A stretch of 6,149 nucleotides of DNA from Candidatus Parvarchaeota archaeon (GTDB lineage Archaea > Micrarchaeota > Micrarchaeia > Anstonellales > VGKX01). Every line of letters begins with the position of its first letter. Position 1 is the stretch's first letter. Of this stretch, positions 1 to 5,424 are shown one piece after another. The position numbers were made by a program, and so were the translations under genes. The stretch covers positions 1 through 6,149 of the forward strand of contig VGKX01000067.1 of assembly GCA_016866895.1 (NCBI GenBank), read 5' to 3'. Below the pieces are notes generated by a model. It was not told the DNA's origin. It searched no databases and saw only the letters and a list, made by a program, of their open reading frames with translations.

Positions 1-502
1 AAATGCCATCGCCATCAGAGTCATTGCAGGAGGTGTTTTGTGAATAGCCGGTGTTTGAAGGCGTTGCCCAGAAGTTGCCGCCAAGGCTAGGGCCGTACAT
101 TATGCTTGTCCCGGCAACTTCAGTCCGATTCCATGAGTTTGCCGAGTTGGTCGTGTTGTTGATGCCAAAGTTCACGGTGTTGTTGAACAGGTTGTTGTAA
201 AACTGGTTGTTGGCGCTGGTGTTGTTGATGTAAACGCCAAAGCCCGAGTTGCCGTAGATGCTGCTGTTTGCGATAATGCTGTTGTTGGCAAACCACAGGT
301 TTATCCCGTCCCTTGTATTTCCAGAGGAGGTTATGTTGTTGAGGATGAAGTTGTCGGCGCCTGCTATGAAAATGCCGTGGTTTGTGTTGGAATTGGCGGT
401 GATGTTCACGAAAATATCATCGGTCCGGGCAGCGCTTATGGCAGACGCTAGCAGGAGGACCAGCAATGCGGCCAAATGCGCAATTTTGGTTGGTTTAAAC
501 AT
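1..502 (-). CDS. Secreted right-handed beta-helix (NosD/PbH1-like) surface protein, partial: N-terminal 167 codons
   Basis: The reading frame opens at ATG 502-500 and is still open at the window edge, so the C-terminus is missing. Residues 1-25 form a classic Sec signal peptide: lysines at 3 and 6, a hydrophobic core LAALLVLLLASAI, and a likely cleavage around SAISAA. Residues 30-120 are Asn/Thr/Ser-rich beta-helix rungs (for example NFILNNITSSGN and SIYGNSGFGVYINNTSANN) with many N-x-S/T sequons. At 141-145 there is GGNFW, followed by an acidic loop with D161, D163, D165 and G166 (DxDxDG), the same cap seen twice in the upstream neighbour. Unlike that neighbour it has no N-terminal CxC cluster. 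Start choice is uncertain: an in-frame TTG at 517-515 lies 6 nt after GGAGAAGG (531-524), whereas the ATG is too far from it. It is probably co-transcribed with the upstream gene, 17 nt away. Role is inferred as cell surface or adhesion; the ligand is unknown. Confidence 0.85.
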   Translation of the reverse strand, partial: MFKPTKIAHLAALLVLLLASAISAARTDDIFVNITANSNTNHGIFIAGADNFILNNITSSGNTRDGINLWFANNSIIANSSIYGNSGFGVYINNTSANNQFYNNLFNNTVNFGINNTTNSANSWNRTEVAGTSIMYGPSLGGNFWATPSNTGYSQNTSCNDSDGDGI

Positions 503-519
503 ATACAGACCGCGCAAGA

Positions 520-3500
520 CTAACCTTCTCCGCCACCGCCGCCCCCGGGTATTGTGTGCTCTACCCTAAGCCCATTGCGGTTGCCTGAAAGATTGGCATA
601 GCGGACGGTCGTGTTGGTTGAAACTGAAGAGAAGATGCCGGAGCCTACATTGTTAGTCGCATTGACCCTGGTGAGCGTCGTCTTCAGGCTGTTATAGACG
701 TAAAACCCAGTAAGGTTGTTTCCAGAGGCAATGTTGTCTGTCAGGTTGATTTTGTCAGAGGTGGAAACATAAAAGCCGTAATAGTTGTAGTTGCTTGCAG
801 ACTTGTTGATTGTGAGGTTGCCTGAGTTGTGAATGAAAAAACCGTTGTTGTTGAGGCTGCTTGAGCCGTTGATTGTGATGTTTGTTATGGTTGTTTTGTT
901 GAAATAGGCAATGATAAGCTGGGAGAGGGTGAGGTTGCCAATTGTTGTTGTGGAGTTGTAGAAGCGGATTTGCCGCCCGCCAGAGCCAGTTATGTTGGTT
1001 GTTGTTGTCGATTGGTTCAAGTGAGAAAGCCATAAGTCATACAAGAGATTTTCTTGGAGAATCACCGATGAGAATACGTTGCCAGCATGGGTGACAGTAA
1101 TTCCTGACTGGTTGTTGTTTGAGGCATTGACAGATACAAAGACATTAGTAGCATAAACATTAATGCCATCTTGACCATTAAAGCTTGCATTGACTCCGGT
1201 AAAGTAATTGCTGCTTGCACCTGAGAACCCCTTTTGTCCGTTGTAGCTTGCAGTCACGTTTGTGAAATTTACATTGTTTGCAAATTCAACGCCAGACAAG
1301 CCGTTACTTGAAAATGTGCTGTTCTCCACTTGTATGTTGTGCGTAGTTGTTCCAGACCCAGAATACAAATACAGCCCCCTGCCACTGTTGAGAGTGGAAT
1401 TGATATTGTTAAACTTGCTATTTGTGATGCTTGCACCGAACCTAATGCCATCTGAGTTTGAAACTAACGTAAGATTTACGAATGTCATGTTATAAGCCGC
1501 AGAGACAAGTGTCCCTATTGCAGCAGATGGCGTGCCTGAAGTAAAATCAGTGAACCTGCAGTTGCGCACAGTAGCATTTGCAAGGTTTGTTGCTACAGTC
1601 TCATAAATCCCATACTGGGAAGTTCCGTTTCCCGAGACGCTGTTTCCAAGGCAGTCAAATGTCTTGCCGGACCAGTTTGTCGCGCCGCTTATGAATGATG
1701 ATGATACAGTCCCGTTTTGGGTCAGGTAGACCATTGTGCACCTTGGGCTTGCAATAGCGTTTTTGCACTCGTTGGCAGTCAGGGTGCAATAGCAGTTGTA
1801 TGAGGCCAGGGGAAGGCTGTCGGTGTTTGAGGAGTCAAAGGCATACGCGCTGTCACACAAGCCGTCCCTGTCCAAGTCCTTGCAAGTGCCGTCTGATTCC
1901 GAATACCCTGCCCCTGCCGGTTTTGCCCAGTAGTTTCCTCCAAGGTTCGGCCCGCCAAGCTTGTTTGTCAATGTGATTTCAGTTGTGTTCCAGGTGTTTC
2001 CGGTTGAGTTCTGGCCCGGGTTTGCCACAGTGTAGTTGACTGAAATCCTGATGTGGTTGATATTTGCAGTGACAGTGCCTGAAGCATTGCCCCTTATTGC
2101 AACCCCGAAGGATGCTGAATTAATGTCAGCAACGCCCCAAGTCGCGCCCCAGAGATTCGAGCCGCTGCCATAAGTCGAATACGCCTGCGCAACAGTCCAG
2201 TTTGACGTATTCCTAAGGTTGCTTCCAACAACAGTCCCGTTTCTTACAAGATAAACCCCCTGGTCTGTCATCATTACAGTTCCGGAAGTCCGATTTTTCT
2301 GGATTTCAACTGTTATTCCAAGTATGAGGGCATTTGATGGCACGGAAAACCCAAATCCGGTTGCATTGAGATACGAGGTGTTCTTGTTTGCCGCAGTAAG
2401 CGAGGCGGTTGCAAGGCTTGTGTCAGACGCAGCTGCGTTTCCAGGATTTGACCAGTTGACAATGCCAAATGGCGAGCCGTTCCTAAAAGTACTGCCGCTA
2501 TTTGGGCCAGTATTCGTGGTGTTGTTTGAAAATGAGATGTTTGCAAAGAGCGGAAGGTTGGTGTTATTGTAGATGTTGTTGAAAAACCGGTTGTTGCTTG
2601 AGCCGGTAATATTAATTCCGGTTATATTGCTGCGCTGTATGGTGCTGTTTACAACTACATTGTTTGTTGTGTTATACAGGAATATGCCGCTTGAGGAGCC
2701 GTTGATTGTGACATTTACGATTGTAATGTTTTGCGAAAAGTTTGCAATGAGTATTCCGGCGTTTGTAAAGTTGTAGAACTGGCAATTCCGTATTGTTGAA
2801 TTCTGGCTTCCAGAGGCATTGTTAAGCAGGATTCCATAAGTGCCTGTGCCGTTGGCAAAAATTGAGTAGCCCTGGCAGTCAAAGATAGCATTTGAAAAGT
2901 TTGTAGGCGAGTTGACGAATGCCGCGGTTGTCGTGTTGCCTGACCGAGTCAGATAAGTCAGGGTGCAAATCGGGTTGTTGAGCGAGTTGAGGCAGCTGTT
3001 TGCGCTGTTGTTGCAATAGCAGTAGTATTTGGAGAGTGGGAGGGAATCAGTGCCAGAGTCATTTATTGCAAGGCCGCTGTTGCAAAGGCCGTCCTTGTCC
3101 AAATCAGTGCAGGTATCAGAGTAGCCGGTACCGGAAGGCGTTCCCCAGTAGTTCCCGCCCAAAAAAGGCGTGCCGTAAATGTTTGGCCCAGTTGATTTGG
3201 TTGTGTTGAGGGTGAGAGTGGACGTCGGGAGGTTTGCATTATTTGTATTGTTGATTATGTTATTGACAAGCTTTACTGCTCCGGCTGCGATGGATGTATA
3301 AAGTCCCCAGCCCGATGAACCGGTGCCATTGATTGTGCTATTACTTATGTCAACGCCAGTGACAGTAAGGAATTCAATGCCGGTGGTTGTGCTTGCTGAA
3401 ATCCTGGCATTGGTCACGTTTACTCCGCTTGTTGAAGAAAAGTACATCCCATTGACATTTGAAGTCAGATTGACATTCGTGACATTTGTTCTGGTTGAAG

Positions 3501-3882
3501 TTCCGTCAATGTATATGCCTATGCTAAAGCTTTTGATATTGCAATTGATTATGGTGTTGTTTATCTTGCCGCTTGTGTAAAATCCGTACCCGGTAGCCCC
3601 AGGCCCCGTGATTGTGTATCCCTGGCAGTTGAATGTCTTGTTAGTCCAATTTACTGGGTTGCTTATAAAATTCCCGGAAGCAACGGAAACGCTTTGGGTA
3701 AGCAAAACAGTTGTGCACCTTTGCGGGGAGCCGCCGCTTAAAAAGCAATTTAGCGCAGTTGTGCATGTTGAAGAGCTGGTGCAAGTGCAAGTGCAGTCTG
3801 TTTCGCCGGCAGCAAAGATTGAGGGGATAAAATAGACAAGAACTAAAGTAAGGAAAAGCAAGCAAAACCGATGCAACCTCAT
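520..3882 (-). CDS. Large secreted modular right-handed beta-helix (NosD/PbH1-like) surface protein
   Basis: This encodes 1120 aa starting at ATG 3882-3880. Residues 1-25 are a Sec signal peptide (MRLHRF, then hydrophobic to IFAA). The mature part is rich in Asn, Ser, Thr and Gly with dozens of N-x-S/T sequons and repeating beta-helix rungs such as NITINGSSSG. Three modules are visible: about 30-286, 288-695 and 697-1107. Each opens with CxC, two further cysteines and an LT(Q/R) strand, then a (F/I)(D/N)C(Q/L)G turn. Modules 1 and 2 close with GGNYW (242-246, 648-652), a Cys-bracketed DxDxDG loop (260-265, 669-674) and (T)DSLPL. Module 2 contains an inserted domain at about 471-619. Module 3 lacks the cap and the protein ends in PGGGGGGEG. 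Such helices occur in NosD, pectate lyases and many archaeal surface proteins; no catalytic motif is evident, so an adhesive or envelope role is inferred. There is no obvious C-terminal membrane anchor. The promoter implies a leaderless message. Confidence 0.92.
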   Translation of the reverse strand: MRLHRFCLLFLTLVLVYFIPSIFAAGETDCTCTCTSSSTCTTALNCFLSGGSPQRCTTVLLTQSVSVASGNFISNPVNWTNKTFNCQGYTITGPGATGYGFYTSGKINNTIINCNIKSFSIGIYIDGTSTRTNVTNVNLTSNVNGMYFSSTSGVNVTNARISASTTTGIEFLTVTGVDISNSTINGTGSSGWGLYTSIAAGAVKLVNNIINNTNNANLPTSTLTLNTTKSTGPNIYGTPFLGGNYWGTPSGTGYSDTCTDLDKDGLCNSGLAINDSGTDSLPLSKYYCYCNNSANSCLNSLNNPICTLTYLTRSGNTTTAAFVNSPTNFSNAIFDCQGYSIFANGTGTYGILLNNASGSQNSTIRNCQFYNFTNAGILIANFSQNITIVNVTINGSSSGIFLYNTTNNVVVNSTIQRSNITGINITGSSNNRFFNNIYNNTNLPLFANISFSNNTTNTGPNSGSTFRNGSPFGIVNWSNPGNAAASDTSLATASLTAANKNTSYLNATGFGFSVPSNALILGITVEIQKNRTSGTVMMTDQGVYLVRNGTVVGSNLRNTSNWTVAQAYSTYGSGSNLWGATWGVADINSASFGVAIRGNASGTVTANINHIRISVNYTVANPGQNSTGNTWNTTEITLTNKLGGPNLGGNYWAKPAGAGYSESDGTCKDLDRDGLCDSAYAFDSSNTDSLPLASYNCYCTLTANECKNAIASPRCTMVYLTQNGTVSSSFISGATNWSGKTFDCLGNSVSGNGTSQYGIYETVATNLANATVRNCRFTDFTSGTPSAAIGTLVSAAYNMTFVNLTLVSNSDGIRFGASITNSKFNNINSTLNSGRGLYLYSGSGTTTHNIQVENSTFSSNGLSGVEFANNVNFTNVTASYNGQKGFSGASSNYFTGVNASFNGQDGINVYATNVFVSVNASNNNQSGITVTHAGNVFSSVILQENLLYDLWLSHLNQSTTTTNITGSGGRQIRFYNSTTTIGNLTLSQLIIAYFNKTTITNITINGSSSLNNNGFFIHNSGNLTINKSASNYNYYGFYVSTSDKINLTDNIASGNNLTGFYVYNSLKTTLTRVNATNNVGSGIFSSVSTNTTVRYANLSGNRNGLRVEHTIPGGGGGGEG
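562..1794 (-). repeat. Beta-helix module 3 (residues about 697-1107), without a terminal cap
   Basis: This is the third repeat. It opens with C697-Y-C699, C706 and C715, then FDCLGNSVSG and RNCRFTDF, all matching modules 1 and 2. The rung region is the longest of the three. It never reaches GGNYW or the DxDxDG loop; instead it runs into EHTI and then PGGGGGGEG at the stop codon. Confidence 0.7.
1798..3021 (-). repeat. Beta-helix module 2 (residues about 288-695), with an inserted domain
   Basis: This is the second repeat. It opens with C288-Y-C290, C297 and C306, then FDCQGYSI at the position equivalent to FNCQGYTI in module 1, followed by RNCQFYNF, which matches the INCNIKSF of module 1. 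It closes with GGNYW at 648-652, C667, DLDRDG at 669-674, C676 and TDSLPLASY. It is about 150 residues longer than module 1 because a separate Trp-containing domain interrupts the stretch just before the cap. Confidence 0.75.
2026..2472 (-). other. Inserted beta-sandwich-like domain inside module 2 (residues about 471-619)
   Basis: Composition changes sharply here: aromatic residues and hydrophobic strands replace the Asn/Thr rungs. Recognisable elements in order are W477-SNP-GNA, YLNATGFGFSVPSNALILGI, VEIQKNR, QGVYLVRNG, NW at 561-562, SNLWG with W578, W582-GVADINSASFGVAI and INHIRISVNYT. I recognise this strand pattern (GFGFxIPxxAxIxGIxVEI, LWG.tW..adIn...FGVA, HI.I.V.YT) from many phage, bacterial and metagenomic surface proteins, but cannot give it a family name with certainty. 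It sits between a TGPN motif and the GGPNLGGNYW cap, so it looks like an insertion into an intact beta-helix module. Confidence 0.65.
3025..3795 (-). repeat. Beta-helix module 1 (residues about 30-286)
   Basis: This is the first of three protein-level repeats in the large surface protein. It opens with a dense cysteine cluster (C30, C32, C34, C40, C46, C56), then FNCQGYTITG and a block of PbH1-like rungs. It closes with TGPN, GGNYW at 242-246, C258, the DLDKDG loop at 260-265, C267 and DSLPLSKY. The paired cysteines around the acidic loop suggest a disulfide-stabilised, calcium-binding-like cap; that is an inference from the DxDxDG spacing. The repeat is clear in protein and not obvious as DNA identity, so it is an old duplication. 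Confidence 0.75.
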
Positions 3883-3903
3883 GGAAGAATTAAGCCTGGT
3901 TGC

Positions 3904-3912
3904 TTATATAAA
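3904..3912 (-). promoter_or_regulatory. TATA box of the large beta-helix gene; predicted leaderless start
   Basis: On the minus strand the sequence reads AAGGCAAGGTTTATATAAGC. TTTATATAA is close to the archaeal TATA consensus and is preceded by a purine-rich stretch that could serve as the BRE. Its centre is at about 3908, 26 nt before the A of ATG 3882, the usual archaeal TATA-to-start distance. The transcript would therefore begin at or within a base or two of the start codon. No Shine-Dalgarno sequence precedes this ATG, which agrees. Confidence 0.7.
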
Positions 3913-3950
3913 CCTTGCCTTAAACTAACGAGATAAAGAGCATATGGAAC

Positions 3951-3995
3951 AGGAGACAGAAAGGGGACGGGAGGCAAAATAGAAAAGGAGAAAGG
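3951..3995 (-). terminator. Pyrimidine-rich tract downstream of hjc, possible terminator region
   Basis: The plus strand here is 45 bases with only four pyrimidines, so the minus-strand transcript running out of hjc is strongly pyrimidine-rich with short T runs (TTTCTCCTTTTC). Archaeal termination commonly occurs at U-rich tracts without a hairpin. The Ts are diluted by Cs and no single long run exists, so the assignment is weak. The rest of 3883-4064 shows only the TATA box described separately. Confidence 0.25.
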
Positions 3996-4064
3996 TTGCC
4001 AAACGCAAGTACCGGCAGGCATATTGTTTGAGCAGCACTTCGAAACGCAAAATCCAAAGGCTGC

Positions 4065-4454
4065 TTATTTTATCAAATCATCAAGGGTTATGTTGGCAAG
4101 GTTTGCCCTTTCCCTTGATGCAGAGTAGCTTGCCATGTTCTCCTCAAACAGGTTAAGGCGGATAAAACGCCAGCCTTCCCTATTCTTGCGCCATGCCACA
4201 AAAGTGGTTATTCCAGTATTCTCCTCCCAGATTTTCAGGCCTAGGTACTGTTCCTTTGAAACTGAAAGCGATGTGCCTTCCCTTGCCTTTGACTCAAATG
4301 CATATTGCCTGGGGCCCTTGAATGCAAGCAAATCAGGGGAAAGCGAGTTTGCGCCGCTTCCTGCGGCCCTAATTACCGAAAAGCCTGCCTGCGAAAACGC
4401 GTGGATTAGCTCACGCTCTGCCCTGCTTCCCTTTTTTGATGCGCCAAATGACAT
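4065..4454 (-). CDS. hjc: Archaeal Holliday junction resolvase Hjc
   Basis: This encodes 129 aa, the usual size for Hjc. The enzyme is a homodimeric, metal-dependent endonuclease of the PD-(D/E)xK superfamily that cuts four-way DNA junctions symmetrically late in recombination and in repair of stalled forks. The whole motif series is visible: KKGSRAERE with E13 and R14, VIRAAGSG with R29 and S33, SPDLLAF with D41, and FESKAR with E54 and K56 (the D...ExK catalytic core), then the later strands TTFVAW and GWRFIRL. These align with the Pyrococcus Hjc layout (GAQAERE, RSAGS, DLVA, IEVK). The C-terminal 25 residues (ASRERANLANITLDDLIK) are a short tail. ATG 4454 is chosen because the family N-terminus begins a few residues before KGS. 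It has its own TATA box and is probably transcribed apart from the surface protein genes downstream. Confidence 0.95.
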   Translation of the reverse strand: MSFGASKKGSRAERELIHAFSQAGFSVIRAAGSGANSLSPDLLAFKGPRQYAFESKAREGTSLSVSKEQYLGLKIWEENTGITTFVAWRKNREGWRFIRLNLFEENMASYSASRERANLANITLDDLIK

Positions 4455-4488
4455 AAAGTATACCTAGGACATTGGTTTAGCAAGCCAG

Positions 4489-4497
4489 TATAAAAAT
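4489..4497 (-). promoter_or_regulatory. TATA box upstream of hjc
   Basis: On the minus strand ATTTTTATA occurs 35-43 bases before the hjc ATG. With the usual spacing of about 26 nt this predicts a start near 4467 and a leader of about 12 nt. Only a weak AGGT lies within that leader as a ribosome binding site. The same T run could also act as the end of the upstream 130-aa gene's transcript. Confidence 0.5.
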
Positions 4498-4539
4498 GTC
4501 TAGGGTTTCGACTTGCCAGGTTCATGCAATGGCAGGGTT

Positions 4540-4932
4540 TCAGCCTTCTCTTTCAAGCAATCTTTGCTCATGCAAGTATGTCATGCCTTCACTTGTCAGC
4601 TCAAGCAGCGGTGCGTACTCTTCCAATACACGATTTGCCATGCACCCGTTTCCGTGTGAGTTTTGATTTTTTGTATGGCGATTGTTTTCTTTCATCTCCT
4701 CAAAACTACTTGGATTTGCATGTATGAATTCCTCGGGCATTTGAAAGCTTGGGAAAACTTGGTTTGCACGACTGGTCCCGTGGTTATCAGATCCATTTTT
4801 TCCAGCACGCTTCCCGTCAAGCCATTCCAAAAAGAGATTGACTTTGCCCATGGCTCCCTTTAAACTTAATCTAGTTGTGTTTGCTTTTCTAGTTCCTGTT
4901 TTTTCCGTAGTTGTCATCATTAATGTTTTCAT
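4540..4932 (-). CDS. Uncharacterised 130-aa basic protein next to hjc
   Basis: I do not recognise this protein. Support for its being real is a strong ribosome binding site six bases before ATG 4932 and an uninterrupted 130-codon frame filling the space upstream of hjc. Residues 1-30 are basic and Thr/Lys-rich (MKTLMMTTTEKTGTRK), residues 30-40 contain a short hydrophobic stretch VNLFLEWLDG, and 41-95 are polar and low in hydrophobics, probably flexible (many N, H, K, S, G). The C-terminal 98-128 is likely helical and includes LLELTSEGMTYLHEQ. That last piece resembles the final strand and helix of many winged-helix regulators (pattern LTxxGxxYL), but no recognition helix can be picked out, so DNA binding is only a suggestion. 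No signal peptide or membrane segment. The stop lies 85 bases before the hjc start, so the two could share a transcript, although hjc has its own TATA box. Confidence 0.7.
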   Translation of the reverse strand: MKTLMMTTTEKTGTRKANTTRLSLKGAMGKVNLFLEWLDGKRAGKNGSDNHGTSRANQVFPSFQMPEEFIHANPSSFEEMKENNRHTKNQNSHGNGCMANRVLEEYAPLLELTSEGMTYLHEQRLLEREG

Positions 4933-4938
4933 TTATAA

Positions 4939-4948
4939 CACCTCACCT
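4939..4948 (-). promoter_or_regulatory. Strong ribosome binding site of the 130-aa gene
   Basis: The minus strand reads AGGTGAGGTG, then six bases (TTATAA), then ATG. GAGGTG and the overlapping GGTGA both match the archaeal 16S anti-Shine-Dalgarno sequence. It fixes the start at 4932 rather than the internal ATGs at codons 5 and 6. It also marks this gene as having a leadered message, in contrast to the two genes with TATA boxes 26 nt from their starts. Confidence 0.75.
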
Positions 4949-4983
4949 AAGTTTTTTTAATCAACAGCAAATAACGCAGGCAA

Positions 4984-4998
4984 CCGCAACAGTTGCGG
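4984..4998. promoter_or_regulatory. Dyad CCGCAAC-A-GTTGCGG, candidate operator
   Basis: This is a perfect seven-base inverted repeat around a single central base, in the region between the divergent 130-aa gene and the plus-strand genes. A one-base loop cannot form a stable RNA hairpin, so a binding site for a dimeric protein is the more natural reading. No regulator is known for it. Confidence 0.35.
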
Positions 4999-5019
4999 AA
5001 ATTCCATACCAAAAAACGA

Positions 5020-5033
5020 TAGCGCTTGCGCTA
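5020..5033. promoter_or_regulatory. Dyad TAGCGC-TT-GCGCTA, candidate operator
   Basis: This is a perfect six-base inverted repeat around two bases, 21 bases after the first dyad. The tight loop again favours a DNA-binding role over an RNA hairpin. It is followed at once by a direct repeat CTAAAAG at 5031-5037 and 5042-5048, eleven bases apart, about one helical turn. Confidence 0.35.
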
Positions 5034-5088
5034 AAAGATTTCTAAAAGCCCAAAGACGCTTGCCAAACCCTTTGGACTCATTTACTCC

Positions 5089-5424
5089 TTGACAATGATT
5101 GAAAAGGACACTGCGCTAACCAATGAGAATTCACTAAGTACGATGCTGTTTTTCGTTATGGCTAATCGCATGTTGTTGATTAACCCAGGAAAGCATTTAA
5201 ACCGGTGTCACGATTGTTTTTTGTATAAGTTAGCTGGTTTTGACTGCGAATGTTTGCTTGTTTTAGGATTGTTTGTTCGCCTGGTTTGCGGCAGACCGAT
5301 TTTAGAAGTGCCTATTATAGCCGTGTTTTGTGTTGTCGCAGGTGTCAAATATTGGACAATTGACGAATATGACTTGGACGCACAACCATGCTTTAAAAAC
5401 TCTGACTTCCCAATAAGCGCATGA
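5089..5424 (+). CDS. Doubtful small Cys-rich hydrophobic protein, 111 codons
   Basis: The frame opens with TTG at 5089 (or ATG at 5095) and its TGA at 5422-5424 overlaps the CBS start as ATGA, a typical translational-coupling arrangement. The product would have seven cysteines (40, 43, 53, 55, 67, 81, 101), including CHDC and CEC, and hydrophobic stretches at about 56-67 and 75-86 that could be membrane segments. Codon composition is not absurd for a gene. Against it: no Shine-Dalgarno sequence precedes either start, no family is recognisable, and the CBS gene has a TATA box inside this frame that is correctly placed for independent leaderless transcription. It may be a chance open frame over an intergenic or non-coding RNA region. 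Confidence 0.25.
   Translation: MTMIEKDTALTNENSLSTMLFFVMANRMLLINPGKHLNRCHDCFLYKLAGFDCECLLVLGLFVRLVCGRPILEVPIIAVFCVVAGVKYWTIDEYDLDAQPCFKNSDFPISA
5194..5203 (+). promoter_or_regulatory. Promoter-like BRE/TATA element in the intergenic region
   Basis: AGGAAAGCATTTAAACC resembles an archaeal BRE followed by a TATA box. If used on the plus strand it would start a transcript near 5223, upstream of the CBS gene and inside the doubtful open frame. TTTAAA is palindromic, so the direction is not fixed. No RNA gene could be recognised downstream. Confidence 0.25.
5392..5399 (+). promoter_or_regulatory. TATA box of the CBS gene; predicted leaderless start
   Basis: TTTAAAAA is centred at about 5395.5, placing the predicted start at the A of ATG 5421. 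No ribosome binding site lies between them. The geometry is the same as that of the large beta-helix gene, which supports both assignments. Confidence 0.55.

Larger units (their letters stand above)
4933..5420. other. Divergent 488-base region with no firmly supported gene
   Basis: It lies between the 130-aa gene (minus) and the CBS gene (plus). From left to right it holds the ribosome binding site of the 130-aa gene, a weak minus-strand TATA-like TTAAAAAAAC (4951-4960), two dyads (4984-5033), a CTAAAAG direct repeat, a promoter-like CATTTAAACC (5194-5203) and the CBS gene's TATA box (5392-5399). An open frame of 111 codons on the plus strand is listed separately at low confidence. The stretch 5140-5350 looks AT-richer and more T-rich than the flanking genes. 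I searched by eye for a tRNA, using the T-loop and acceptor stem, and found none. Confidence 0.5.

Noticed and set aside
520..3882. Dense GTTGTT/TTGTTG runs on the plus strand as a microsatellite or CRISPR-like array
   Set aside because: They are the complement of runs of Asn and Thr codons in the beta-helix gene. There is no fixed repeat unit or spacer pattern at the DNA level.
4031..4065. AGCAGC/GCTGCT inverted repeat after the hjc stop as a hairpin terminator
   Set aside because: The stem is only six bases with a 23-base loop, no T run follows directly, and archaeal termination does not usually need a hairpin.
4501..4541. AGGGTTTC direct repeat and TGCCA/TGGCA stem between the 130-aa gene and hjc
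   Set aside because: The eight-base and five-base matches are too short to support a repeat element or terminator.
5223..5300. Possible tRNA downstream of the CATTTAAACC promoter-like element
   Set aside because: No acceptor stem pairing, no proper T-arm (GGTTCRAnnCC) and no CCA-adjacent structure could be found.
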